Origin: UBA5399 sp964464145
GTDB lineage: Bacteria; Bacillota; Clostridia; Christensenellales; Christensenellaceae
Direction: 5' to 3'
NCBI GenBank assembly: GCA_964464145.1
Contig: CAYXFB010000040.1
Span: 1-23,167 of the forward strand
Length of the DNA stretch: 23,167 nucleotides
Part shown: in pieces, positions 1-7,842 of the stretch
Layout: every line of letters begins with the position of its first letter
Numbering within the stretch: position 1 is the first letter of the stretch
The notes under the pieces: model-generated
Databases searched by the model: none
What the model saw: only the letters and a program-made list of their open reading frames with translations
Told to the model about the DNA's origin: nothing
Position numbers and translations under genes: made by a program

Positions 1-512
1 ATTGTGCCTAAGACTCTCAACCTATTTCTGGACGAGAAATCGGGGGCTGGCCAGCAGCTCTTGCTGATGAACTTGGAATGACTCGCCAAACCCTATCTTA
101 TTATTCAAATGGGCGTGAACCTAATTATGATACATTTATAAAAATTGCTAATTATTTTAATGTATCAGCGGACTATTTATTAGGACGTACTAACTTAAAA
201 CATCCTGAAAATGCTGAATCTATTGTCACATTAGCCCTAACTGATGAAGCCGTAGAATCAATCCAAAGTTTCGGGCAATCCACCGTGAAAAACTGTGACA
301 GACCAATAATTGACATTTTCAATTATATGGTTAGCGATAAACTATTTTTGTCAATGCTACTTAATTTGGAATTATTAATAAATAAAAATACAGATGAACT
401 GAAACAAACTTTTGCAGGGCACTTGTCGTTGGAAATATCTTTGGAATCTGCATTAAGACAGGCTATTCACACTTCGCTCGATCAGATAATAAATGAATTG
501 CTTCAAAAATAG
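1..512 (+). pseudogene. XRE/Cro-family HTH regulator, apparently frameshifted, 5' end outside window
   Basis: The frame open from 78 to 512 encodes 144 residues that begin in the middle of a helix-turn-helix. It opens MTRQTLSYYSNGREP and continues through IANYFNVSADYLLGRT, a typical Clostridial XRE repressor signature. The expected preceding residues LADELG are in the same frame at 60-77, but that frame has no usual start codon and a stop at 9-11. The N-terminal helix pattern (KTLNLFLDEK, then QQL) is readable in another frame, open from position 1 to about 60. A small indel around 40-62 would join them. The ATG at 78 has no good ribosome site. The C-terminal 100 residues show no domain I recognise. 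The gene is much more AT-rich than the main operon, which suits an acquired element, and it would be the element's repressor. A sequencing error near a contig edge is an alternative to true decay. Confidence 0.6.
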
Positions 513-531
513 CTTTGTGACTATTAAATTA

Positions 532-547
532 CCGCAAACGCTTGCGG
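532..547. repeat. Short inverted repeat between the XRE gene and the integrase
   Basis: CCGCAA and TTGCGG form a 6-bp stem around a 4-base ACGC loop, 20 bases after the XRE stop codon and 36 bases before the integrase ATG. The downstream sequence ATTTACTAATT is AT-rich but has no run of T. It could be a weak terminator or an operator for the upstream regulator. Only the symmetry is seen. Confidence 0.25.
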
Positions 548-583
548 ATTTACTAATTCACTAATCAGAAAGGAACCTTTCTC

Positions 584-1687
584 ATGGGCAAACGTACAAA
601 TACGGCTGTGTGGCTGGAAAAATACAAGCGTTGGCAAATAAAGGTGCAAAAGGATGGCGGGCGGCGCTCTTTCACCAGCTCCACGCCCGGCCGCAAAGGG
701 CAGCGCGAATGTAACGCCAAAGCGGACGCTTGGCTGGATGATGGCATAATAGGGGAGAATATAAAACTGTCCGTCCTCATAGGCCAATGGCTTGAGGAAA
801 TCAAGATAACCACCAGCAAAGGCAACTGGCACCCATACGATAGCTATATAAGAAACTGGATAAACCCCAAAATAGGCAATATCCGCATGGGCAATCTAAA
901 CGAACAGCATTTGCAGAATGTAATAACGGCGACTTTCACAAAAGGCCATCTATCCGAAAAAACACTCAAAAATATACGTGCCTGCATGATAACATTTATG
1001 AAGTACGCCCGTAAGTGCAGAGGCAAAAAACTAATGCCGGAGAATATCACGATCCCCAAAAGCGCGGAAAAAAGCCATAGGCAAACCTTGCAGCCGGATG
1101 ATCTGAAAACCCTTTTTTCGGTAGACAACACGACGAGATACGGCATACCCGCTTTTGAGTGGTTTATATACGCCTATCGCTTCCAGGCGGTTACAGGCCT
1201 CCGCCCCGGCGAAATAGCGGGGCTAAAGAGTGAAGATGTAAAAGGATCCGTTCTGTCCGTGCGCCGGGCTATAAATCGGTATGGAGAAACCACACGAGGC
1301 AAAACAAAAAACGCGATCCGTTCCTATGAGCTATCAAAGAGAGCCTCCGCCATATTGGAACAGCAAAAAAGTTTTCTCAAAAAATCCGGCCTTATATCCG
1401 CGTTCTTATTTCCCGGAGAGAACGGGAAGCATATAAACCAAAACACATACCGCGAACACTGGACGCGGTACAGCAAAGCGGCCGGTATCACTGAGGGGCG
1501 CGTTCCTTATGAATTGAGGCATACATTTGTCAGTGTGAATAAAGATATACCGCAGCCGCTATTACAGCCGGTGGTTGGCCATAGCAAAAACATGGACACT
1601 TTTTCCGTTTATGGGCATGAGCTTAATGACGAATCATCAAAGACCGCGCAGCTCATAGACGAGGCTTTTGACAGGGTATTAAAATAA
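584..1687 (+). CDS. int: Tyrosine-type site-specific recombinase (integrase)
   Basis: This 367-residue protein would catalyse integration and excision of the element that ends at the neighbouring tRNA. It has an N-terminal arm-binding region (about 1-60), a SAM-like core-binding domain (about 62-150) and a C-terminal catalytic domain (about 165-360). Visible active-site residues are R207 (GLRPGE), R312 (YELRHTF), H333 (VVGHSKNMDTF) and the nucleophile Y343 (SVYGHEL). The first histidine of the usual HxxR box is tyrosine (Y309). Length and motifs match phage/ICE integrases of Gram-positive bacteria. The start follows an AGAAAGGA ribosome site at 567-574. The stop lies 69 bases from the 3' end of tRNA-Gly, with a bidirectional terminator between. 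The gene is less GC-rich than the operon to its right. Confidence 0.93.
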   Translation: MGKRTNTAVWLEKYKRWQIKVQKDGGRRSFTSSTPGRKGQRECNAKADAWLDDGIIGENIKLSVLIGQWLEEIKITTSKGNWHPYDSYIRNWINPKIGNIRMGNLNEQHLQNVITATFTKGHLSEKTLKNIRACMITFMKYARKCRGKKLMPENITIPKSAEKSHRQTLQPDDLKTLFSVDNTTRYGIPAFEWFIYAYRFQAVTGLRPGEIAGLKSEDVKGSVLSVRRAINRYGETTRGKTKNAIRSYELSKRASAILEQQKSFLKKSGLISAFLFPGENGKHINQNTYREHWTRYSKAAGITEGRVPYELRHTFVSVNKDIPQPLLQPVVGHSKNMDTFSVYGHELNDESSKTAQLIDEAFDRVLK

Positions 1688-1688
1688 G

Positions 1689-1708
1689 GTGGGTTACAAA
1701 GTGGGTTA
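1689..1708. repeat. Direct repeat GTGGGTTA x2 just after the integrase stop
   Basis: GTGGGTTA occurs at 1689-1696 and 1701-1708, a 12-base period, directly after the integrase stop codon and about 50 bases from the tRNA end. Closely spaced short direct repeats near an att site can be arm-type integrase or excisionase sites. That role is inference; only the repeat is seen. Confidence 0.3.
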
Positions 1709-1720
1709 TTTGGAAAAAAC

Positions 1721-1754
1721 AAAAGCCCTCAAACCGCATGGTTAAGGGCTTTTT
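1721..1754. terminator. Bidirectional intrinsic terminator between int and tRNA-Gly
   Basis: AAAAGCCCT at 1721-1729 pairs with AGGGCTTTT at 1745-1753 around a 15-base loop. On the plus strand the stem ends in TTTTT, suiting the integrase transcript. On the minus strand it is followed by TTTTGTTTTTT, suiting the tRNA transcript. Confidence 0.8.
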
Positions 1755-1756
1755 CA

Positions 1757-1830
<74 letters not shown>

Positions 1831-1862
1831 AAAACACGCGGCTTTTATGGAGCTGCTCTAAT

Positions 1863-1891
1863 ATATTATCTCATTTGACAGCTTTCGTCAA
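1863..1891 (-). promoter_or_regulatory. Sigma-A type promoter for tRNA-Gly
   Basis: On the minus strand TTGACG (plus 1886-1891) is followed after exactly 17 bases by TAATAT (plus 1863-1868). Transcription would start near 1856, about 26 bases before the tRNA. This is the best -35/-10 pair in the left part of the window. Confidence 0.7.
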
Positions 1892-1917
1892 TACAAAAAT
1901 ACACTGCCGCACATGCC

Positions 1918-1934
1918 GCTGCTACCAGAGCAGC
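1918..1934 (-). terminator. Hairpin overlapping the glycerate kinase stop codon
   Basis: GCTGCT and AGCAGC form a 6-bp stem around a 5-base loop, and the TAG stop lies in the structure. There is no immediate T-run; a TATTTTTG stretch follows about 20 bases later. It is a possible weak end for the long minus-strand operon, whose terminator is otherwise not obvious. Confidence 0.25.
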
Positions 1935-3049
1935 CGCATAAACCTAAACATCCTGTCCGCCGCGTTCCTAAGCCGCTGCTCCGCGCCAACCGAAACATCT
2001 TCAAGCTCGGCGGGCGCTTCTATCGTGCCCATAACGCTCAGCTTCTTCATGCCCAATATACTCTCCCAGCCCTCGCCCAGCATACCGGCTATCACGGCCA
2101 CGCTCACGCCCGCGCTTTCGCAGTGCCGCGCAATGCCCACGGGCACCTTGCCAAAATCTACCGACTGCCCGTCCAGCCTGCCCTCGCCCGTCACCACCAG
2201 GTCAGCGTCCTTCAAAAGCTCGTCGAAATGTATCGCGCGGAGCACGGTGTCTATGCCGTTTTTGATCTCCGCGCCCAGCACACCGCCCAGCGCCGCGCCC
2301 ACGCCGCCCGCCGCGCCCGCGCCGCGCTCGTGCCGTATCTCCCGGCCGAGGCAGCTCTCCAGCACGTTCGCGTAATTCTCCATGCCGCGCTCCAGCCGCC
2401 TCGCGATACTGCCCGTCGCGCCCTTCTGCGGCCCGTAAACGTAGGTCGCCCCGTTTGGGCCAAGCAGCGGATTGGTAACGTCGCAGATCACGGTGATCTT
2501 AACTCCGTCAAGCGTTTCGGCCAGGCCGGAAAGGTCCGCGTCGTCCACCAGCTCAAGCTCCTCGCCGCAGCCCGCAAGCAGAATGCCCTCCGCGTAAAAC
2601 TTGGCGCCCAGCGCGCTCAGCATACCCATACCGCCGTCATTCACCGCGCTGCCGCCGATGCCCACCAATATTTTACGGTAGCCGTCCCGCGCCGCGCAAA
2701 GTATCAGCTCCCCCAGCGCGCGGGAGGAAAGCTTCAGCGGGTTGCGTTCGCTCTCACTTATCTGAGTTATACCGCACACCGCCGCCATCTCCACCACGGC
2801 CGTGTCCCCCCATATCACGCCGTAGCTCACGTCGCTGCCGCCAAAAGCGCTTTGCACGCAGGTTTGCCTATATTCGCCCTTCGCGGCGATCACAAGCGCC
2901 TCCGTCGTGCCCTCGCCGCCGTCCGCCACCGGCACCTTAACCAGTTCATGCTCACCCAGCGTGCGTTCTATGCTGTCCGCCAATATATCTATCACTTCCA
3001 GCGAAGTAAAAGTCCCCTTAAACGAATCCGGCGCCAATATTATTTTCAT
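1922..3049 (-). CDS. glxK: Glycerate 2-kinase (GK-I family)
   Basis: A cytoplasmic kinase that phosphorylates glycerate with ATP, normally giving 2-phosphoglycerate that enters lower glycolysis. It is 375 residues, the usual family length. Family signatures are the N-terminus MKIILAPDSFKG, VADGGEGTTEAL (41-52) and the glycine-rich GIGGSAVNDGGMGML (130-144). The start is fixed by AAAGGAG eight bases upstream; that ribosome site overlaps the stop codon of the preceding DUF4340 gene, which lies five bases away. It is the last gene of the long minus-strand run, and a CdaR-type regulator heads the run. In E. coli the CdaR regulon includes the glycerate kinase garK. That makes glycerate a likely product of the locus, although four transporter-module genes separate this kinase from the CoA enzymes. 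Confidence 0.93.
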   Translation of the reverse strand: MKIILAPDSFKGTFTSLEVIDILADSIERTLGEHELVKVPVADGGEGTTEALVIAAKGEYRQTCVQSAFGGSDVSYGVIWGDTAVVEMAAVCGITQISESERNPLKLSSRALGELILCAARDGYRKILVGIGGSAVNDGGMGMLSALGAKFYAEGILLAGCGEELELVDDADLSGLAETLDGVKITVICDVTNPLLGPNGATYVYGPQKGATGSIARRLERGMENYANVLESCLGREIRHERGAGAAGGVGAALGGVLGAEIKNGIDTVLRAIHFDELLKDADLVVTGEGRLDGQSVDFGKVPVGIARHCESAGVSVAVIAGMLGEGWESILGMKKLSVMGTIEAPAELEDVSVGAEQRLRNAADRMFRFMRLLW

Positions 3050-3054
3050 CCGGT

Positions 3055-4374
3055 CTACTCCTTTACCAAAGCGTGTAATTTTTCGCCGATCATATCAACA
3101 GCCGCAGCCGTTGTGGAAAACTCCGCGCTGCCGTTTATCTCCACGGCATATTCGCGCTCATTTAACCGCATCAGTCTCAATATGTCCACATTTCCGTTCT
3201 TCATCCCTACTTTTATAGTATACTCAGCCTCTCCCGCCGCGTCTGACGAAAGTTTTTTCAGCAGCGGCAGCTCGATCATCTTATTGTAAAGCGCCACCAC
3301 GGCCGAGCCCTTTACGTCCGCGCCGTCCACCGTCGCCTCGTATGTGTCACGGTCGCGCTGCGTTATTTTTATGTCTGTCGCTCCCCCGCCATCCGTTACG
3401 CTCAGGCTGTCCACCTCGCCAATAGAGCGAAAATATACGTATTCGCCCAGCAGCGCGCGGTAGTCCGTCCTAAGAAAATCCAGCGCCGCGCTTGGAATGA
3501 GGAAAACCTCTTCCGAACCCTCGCGGCCTATGTAGCGGTTTTCACCCAGTTCATTTCCCACGTTCAGCGTCACCCGCTCGCCGCCATAATCCAGCTCAAT
3601 GCGGTATTCGGGATCGGAAAGCCCCGCGTTCGCCCGCTCCGCCGCCGTCAAACGCTCGCTCGCGCGTAAATGTGTCAACGGGGTCAAAAGCCGCACCTTG
3701 AGCTCGTCCTGCATGCCGCGGTGCTTTACCGGCTGCGTCATCACAAATTCGCCCTCCACGTTCTCAAACTCGAGCGCCAGACGGTTTTTGCCGTATATCG
3801 CCACGCGCGCCAGCTTGTCAAAATCGCTCTCGTAAGTGAAATCCAGCAATTGCAGATCGGCATAATCGGCGATCGGGCGCAGCATTGCCAGCGCGTAATA
3901 CTCGTCCACCAGAAAAACGCCGTCCTCCGCGCGGTCGGTGGTCAGGTAATATCCGTCGCCCAGCGGAGATTTGGAGCCGAGGTACAGCGTAAGCGCGGCG
4001 CCCGCCCCGTCCCTTAGCGTCACCGTGGCGCGCGGTTTATCCAGGTTAAACTTTTCCAGCGCACTCTTGTCCGCGCTCACCTCGCCCTTGCCGCTCACCG
4101 CCAGCATGTCGTAAAAAAAGCTGTCCGCCAGACCCGCGTTCACGTTCTCCGCAAGTCCATCAATGTCCACCCCGCCGTCCGCGTTTCGCTCAAGCGAATA
4201 TTCGCCCTGCGAATTGGCCACGCTGGCATAAACGGGCGAAAATCCCCCGCGCGAAACTATATCCTCGCCCTGCACAGCCTGCTTAGCGTCGGGCAAAAGC
4301 ACCAATATGCATAATATTATAACAGAAATCGCAACGGCGGCAATGCCGATGATACGCCCCCGCGTTATTTTCAT
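3055..4374 (-). CDS. DUF4340-type membrane-anchored protein of a Gld-like ABC module
   Basis: A 439-residue protein with one N-terminal membrane segment (about 6-27) and a long extracytoplasmic part rich in beta-strand-like sequence, containing LDKPRATVTLRDG and LTLYLGSKSPLGDGYYL. This pattern resembles DUF4340 proteins, which often follow GldG-like genes. Biochemical function is not known. An in-frame extension to 4545 exists, but the ATG at 4374 is preferred. It has AGGAGG at 4383-4388, overlaps the preceding stop as ATGA, and begins MKITRGRII directly before the hydrophobic segment; the extension is low-complexity Arg/Gly/Ala and overlaps the upstream gene. Likely role: an outer-face partner of the ABC proteins encoded just upstream. 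Confidence 0.8.
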   Translation of the reverse strand: MKITRGRIIGIAAVAISVIILCILVLLPDAKQAVQGEDIVSRGGFSPVYASVANSQGEYSLERNADGGVDIDGLAENVNAGLADSFFYDMLAVSGKGEVSADKSALEKFNLDKPRATVTLRDGAGAALTLYLGSKSPLGDGYYLTTDRAEDGVFLVDEYYALAMLRPIADYADLQLLDFTYESDFDKLARVAIYGKNRLALEFENVEGEFVMTQPVKHRGMQDELKVRLLTPLTHLRASERLTAAERANAGLSDPEYRIELDYGGERVTLNVGNELGENRYIGREGSEEVFLIPSAALDFLRTDYRALLGEYVYFRSIGEVDSLSVTDGGGATDIKITQRDRDTYEATVDGADVKGSAVVALYNKMIELPLLKKLSSDAAGEAEYTIKVGMKNGNVDILRLMRLNEREYAVEINGSAEFSTTAAAVDMIGEKLHALVKE

Positions 4375-5768
4375 AAATGCCGCCTCCTGAGATACACGCG
4401 CGCGCCCAAAATTATGATGAGGGCGGGCAGCGCGGCCGCCAGCGCACCTCCCAGCAAATAGGCCAGCCAGGGCGCCACGGCCAGCTTGCCGCCCCCCACC
4501 TGCTTGGGCGGTATGGAAACGGAAACGCCCGCGTCCGCGTTGCACCAGTTCAATATATTGGCCATAAACCGCGCGTTCCCAAGCGAGGCCTGCGTCAAAA
4601 GCTCGTCCGAATATACCCGTTTACTTCCCATCGCGAACAGGCGCGAGGCGATCTCACCCTGCGCGGAAACGGTTTGCTTAGTCGCGGTGGCCGCCAGCAG
4701 GAAGGGGCCCGCCACGTCCTCCGGCAAACGCTCGGTTGTGCGCTGCTCCGTGGGCATGGCGCGGGCAAAGGCGTCATCCGAGGTGGCCAGCACGGGAGCC
4801 AGCGCAGGCTTGCCTATGGCCGTCTCGGGCGAAAGCGTCACAGAGCGCGTGGCGGGAGCGCTTACGTAGTAGTTGTTTTTCATGAAATATTGCGTGATGT
4901 CATGCTGCACAAAATAGCCCGTAACGTTCAGCGGATTGGCGTCCGTATTGTTCATAGCGTCAAAAACCACATCGTCCTCAAACACCAGTCCCCATTCGGC
5001 CATAAATCCTTCCAGATTATGAAGATCGTTGACGGACGGGTCTGTAAACACGGCCAGGCTGCCACCCCGCGCCAAAAATTTATCCAGCACGGCGATCTCC
5101 TCCACAGCGTAATCCGTCTTGGGCGCAAGCACCAGCAATATGCCAAAATCACTGCTCACCTCTTCACCCAGCGAAAGTGAACGTATGTCGAAATTGTTGC
5201 GCACGGCTAGGCTTTGCAGCTCGGCCGGCATGGCCTCGCCGTGGCCTAAAACCACGCCCAGCTTGGCCGCCTCGCCCGCCGTAACGTTCACGATGGCCGA
5301 GGTGATGCGGGATTCCGCGTCAAAATACACCAGCTCGGAGCCGTCCGCGCTGAAGCGGTACATATCCGCCATGCGAAAAACGCGCCGCTGCTCCCCGCTC
5401 TGCACAATTATGGTGTTCAGCCCCACGTCCTCGCCCTGCGCGGTCAATTTTTCCACAAAATCCGGATCGGTATAGGGGTCTATATAGGTAACGGTAATAA
5501 AATCGCTCGCGCTGTCATAGCGCGCCAGCAGCTCGGAAAACTCCTTCACGCCGCCCCGCCCGGAGCTTACGCTATATATTTCCACCGGTCTGTCCACATT
5601 TCGCAGTATATCAAGCGATTGCTCGCTTATCTGGTACAGCCCGCTTGCAGTCATGTCAAGCTTCAGCGAATATTTGTCCACCAGCGCGCTCGCCAATATA
5701 TTCAAGGCCACCACGGCCACGCACACCAGCGCCACAAAGGCGGCGGCGCGCATTTTATTCTTCTTCAT
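4371..5768 (-). CDS. GldG-like auxiliary component of an ABC-2 transport system
   Basis: A 465-residue protein with an N-terminal membrane anchor (about 8-29), a large extracytoplasmic region and a C-terminal membrane segment (about 432-455) followed by basic residues (RRRHL). The middle contains YIDPYTDPDF, LGVVLGHGEA and LDKFLARGGSLAVFTDPS, typical of the GldG / ABC-type auxiliary family. In Bacteroidota GldA, GldF and GldG are gliding-motility proteins. In Clostridia the same trio is found without gliding and its cargo is unknown. The start has an AAGGGG ribosome site nine bases upstream and lies 12 bases after the permease stop. It overlaps the next gene by four bases (ATGA). Confidence 0.85.
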   Translation of the reverse strand: MKKNKMRAAAFVALVCVAVVALNILASALVDKYSLKLDMTASGLYQISEQSLDILRNVDRPVEIYSVSSGRGGVKEFSELLARYDSASDFITVTYIDPYTDPDFVEKLTAQGEDVGLNTIIVQSGEQRRVFRMADMYRFSADGSELVYFDAESRITSAIVNVTAGEAAKLGVVLGHGEAMPAELQSLAVRNNFDIRSLSLGEEVSSDFGILLVLAPKTDYAVEEIAVLDKFLARGGSLAVFTDPSVNDLHNLEGFMAEWGLVFEDDVVFDAMNNTDANPLNVTGYFVQHDITQYFMKNNYYVSAPATRSVTLSPETAIGKPALAPVLATSDDAFARAMPTEQRTTERLPEDVAGPFLLAATATKQTVSAQGEIASRLFAMGSKRVYSDELLTQASLGNARFMANILNWCNADAGVSVSIPPKQVGGGKLAVAPWLAYLLGGALAAALPALIIILGARVYLRRRHL

Positions 5769-5780
5769 AGAGTTGCCCCT

Positions 5781-6482
5781 TCAAGATTTCTTCCGGCTCA
5801 GGCCGAAAACGGTGAAAAAAACGAACAGCCCTGCCAGCGACAGGTAATAAAGCAGCGCGGCGGGGTTGAATATGCCCATAGAAAACTCACCGAAACGGCG
5901 AAACACCGCCACCCAATCCAGCAGCGCCACCAGCGCGGGGCTGGTCACGTAGCCCGCCAGCAGGCTCACCGCGTAAAAACCCAGCAGCAGCGCGTAGGTA
6001 AGCACGGCCGCTATTATCTGGTTTTCGGTCACGGAGGATATGAACATGCCCATAGCAATGAAGCTTGCCGCCGCGAATATCATGCCTATGTAGCAGCCTA
6101 TCACAGTATATAGCTCAAATTCACCCAGTAAACCTATTGAGAGCACATAGAGCAGCGTGACGGCCAGTCCGGCCAAAAACACGGCCATTGCCGCGAAATA
6201 CTTGCCAAAAACTATCTCACTCACCGAAACGGGCGAGGTGAGCAGCAGCTGATCCGTTTTAGATTTTCGTTCCTCGGCAAAAAGCCGCATGGTGAGTATG
6301 GGCAGCAGAAACATAAGCGTGAATATCATCGTGTTGAAATATTCTTTAACGTCGGCGGATTGCGCCAGCAGATTGTTCACCGTAAAATAATAGCCGGTTA
6401 TGGCCAAAAATATCGCTAAAAAAACATAACCCACCATAGAGTTGAAATACGAGGCCATTTCCTTTTTAAATATGCTCTTCAT
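5781..6482 (-). CDS. ABC-2 type permease (GldF-like)
   Basis: A 233-residue membrane protein with six predicted helices (about 14-35, 47-67, 90-115, 128-150, 153-177 and 205-228). The segment RLFAEERKSKTDQLLLTSPVS after helix 2 is the hallmark of the ABC-2 family close to GldF and NosY, where it couples to the ATPase. It starts inside the stop of the ATP-binding gene (ATGA overlap at 6479-6482), so the two are surely co-translated. With the ATPase and the GldG-like protein it would form a complete ABC-2 complex. Transport direction and cargo cannot be read from the sequence. Confidence 0.88.
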   Translation of the reverse strand: MKSIFKKEMASYFNSMVGYVFLAIFLAITGYYFTVNNLLAQSADVKEYFNTMIFTLMFLLPILTMRLFAEERKSKTDQLLLTSPVSVSEIVFGKYFAAMAVFLAGLAVTLLYVLSIGLLGEFELYTVIGCYIGMIFAAASFIAMGMFISSVTENQIIAAVLTYALLLGFYAVSLLAGYVTSPALVALLDWVAVFRRFGEFSMGIFNPAALLYYLSLAGLFVFFTVFGLSRKKS

Positions 6483-7399
6483 GGCGACACCCCCGCGCTG
6501 GTGAGCCGCATAAAAACATCCTCCAGCGAGGGACGCGCCTCGGCCAGCTCATATACCTCGTACCCCCCGTTCACCGCGGCGCGCAGTATCTCCGCGCGCG
6601 CTTCGCCAGAGCAGCTTATCAAAAGCTCCTCCGCATCGGTTCCACGCGCCACCTCGCAAGCGGTTACCGCGCCAATTCGCAAAATTTCCACGCGAAGCGC
6701 CTCCCCGCCCCCTGCGACCCTCAGCCGCACGGTGCTCCCCTCGGTGCGCGTAAGCTCCTCGGGCGTGCCGAAGGCCATCATCCTGCCCTCGTTTATGAGT
6801 ATCACCTTGTCGCACACCTCGGTCACCTCGGAAAGTATGTGCGAGCTCAAGAGTATGGTGTGCTCCCTTTTCAGTTCGTTCAGCAGCGCGCGTATCTCCA
6901 CTATCTGGCCGGGGTCCAGCCCAATCGTCGGCTCGTCCAACACCAGCAGCGGCGGGCGGCCAATCAGCGCCTGCGCGAAACCGGCGCGCTGCCTGTACCC
7001 CTTGGAAAGATTTTTCAGCAACCGTCCGCGCACATCAGTCGTGTGCGTCTGCCTGAGCGCGCGCTCTATCTCGCCCTCGGCGTCCGCCACACCTTTCAGC
7101 TCCGCCACAAAGCGAAGATATTCGCCCAGCGTCATATCCATGTAAAGCGGCGGCGCCTCGGGCAGGTAGCCTATCATCTTTTTGTAGGCTCGGGGATTTT
7201 CGGAAACATACTCTCCGCACAGCGAAACAGACCCGTCCGTGGGCGTGAGGTAGCCGGTTATTATGTTCATAGTGGTGGATTTTCCCGCGCCGTTAGGGCC
7301 CAGAAAACCGGCGGCACAGCCCCGCTCCAGCGTGAAGCTGAGGCCGTCCACCGCGTTCTTATCGCCGTATCTTTTAGTTAGATCAAGCACTTCTAGCAT
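6479..7399 (-). CDS. ABC transporter ATP-binding protein (GldA/NosF-like)
   Basis: A 306-residue ATPase of the ABC-2 class. It shows Walker A GPNGAGKST, the Q-loop region MIGYLPEAPPLY (Glu where Gln is usual, as in many GldA/NosF-type proteins), signature LSKGYRQR, Walker B LLVLDEP and the switch SSHILSEV. The C-terminal 90 residues form the accessory domain common in this class. The ATG at 7399 is preferred over an in-frame start at 7417 because GGAG lies about ten bases upstream and the longer form would begin inside that site. Only one base separates it from the VOC gene stop (TGATATG), so translation of the transporter module is linked to the metabolic genes before it. Confidence 0.9.
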   Translation of the reverse strand: MLEVLDLTKRYGDKNAVDGLSFTLERGCAAGFLGPNGAGKSTTMNIITGYLTPTDGSVSLCGEYVSENPRAYKKMIGYLPEAPPLYMDMTLGEYLRFVAELKGVADAEGEIERALRQTHTTDVRGRLLKNLSKGYRQRAGFAQALIGRPPLLVLDEPTIGLDPGQIVEIRALLNELKREHTILLSSHILSEVTEVCDKVILINEGRMMAFGTPEELTRTEGSTVRLRVAGGGEALRVEILRIGAVTACEVARGTDAEELLISCSGEARAEILRAAVNGGYEVYELAEARPSLEDVFMRLTSAGVSP

Positions 7400-7400
7400 A

Positions 7401-7796
7401 TCAAAGATTCTCCACAAACTCCACCAGCACGCCGCTTCCGTCCCGCGGGCGCATGAAGTTCACCATTATATCGCCCGCACCGGGCACAGCGGCCTGCTCC
7501 AGCAGCGTTATGCCGCGCTCCGCCATATCGCGGCGCACCTGCTCCACATCGCCCACCTCGTAGGCGATGTGATGTATGCCGCCCTTGCCGCCGTTGAAAT
7601 CCACCAGCTTGCCCCCGTCGGGTATTATAAATTCCAGCTTGCTGCCGCCGTTGGGCTTTATGAAGATGCACCAGGCCTGGTACGCGTCCACATAGCCTCT
7701 GTATTCCTCCTCCAGCCCCAACAGCTCTATAAGCGCGTCCGCGCGCTCCATCTCGTTAAAAACTATGCCCACATGATGTATCTTGGCATTTTTCAT
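7401..7796 (-). CDS. VOC-superfamily protein, methylmalonyl-CoA epimerase-like
   Basis: A 131-residue single-domain glyoxalase/VOC protein. The N-terminal KIHHVGIV, the central KLEFIIP, GIHHIAYEV and the C-terminal GVLVEFVE supply the His/Glu positions used for metal binding in methylmalonyl-CoA epimerases and glyoxalases. Beside a CoA-transferase, a hydroxyacyl-CoA dehydrogenase and a thiolase, an acyl-CoA epimerase or isomerase role is reasonable. However, no methylmalonyl-CoA mutase or carboxylase is in the window, so true methylmalonyl-CoA epimerase activity is not supported by context. An AAGGA ribosome site lies eight bases before the ATG. It sits 46 bases after the CoA-transferase and one base before the ABC ATPase gene. 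Confidence 0.8.
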   Translation of the reverse strand: MKNAKIHHVGIVFNEMERADALIELLGLEEEYRGYVDAYQAWCIFIKPNGGSKLEFIIPDGGKLVDFNGGKGGIHHIAYEVGDVEQVRRDMAERGITLLEQAAVPGAGDIMVNFMRPRDGSGVLVEFVENL

Positions 7797-7842
7797 TCGC
7801 TTATCCTTTCAAAACCCGCCGCGCCGCAGCGCAAACGGCTGC

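Noticed and set aside
1913..3289. Long plus-strand reading frame opposite glycerate kinase
   Set aside because: Low-complexity Arg/His/Ala translation with no domain, lying antisense to a clear kinase. It reflects GC-rich codon bias. The same holds for plus-strand frames opposite the operon at 8035-9186, 9856-11202, 14185-15264, 15261-16571 and 17369-18670.
4375..4545. Longer N-terminus for the DUF4340 protein
   Set aside because: The added 57 residues are low-complexity, overlap the GldG-like gene, and lack a ribosome site; the ATG at 4374 has AGGAGG and an ATGA overlap.
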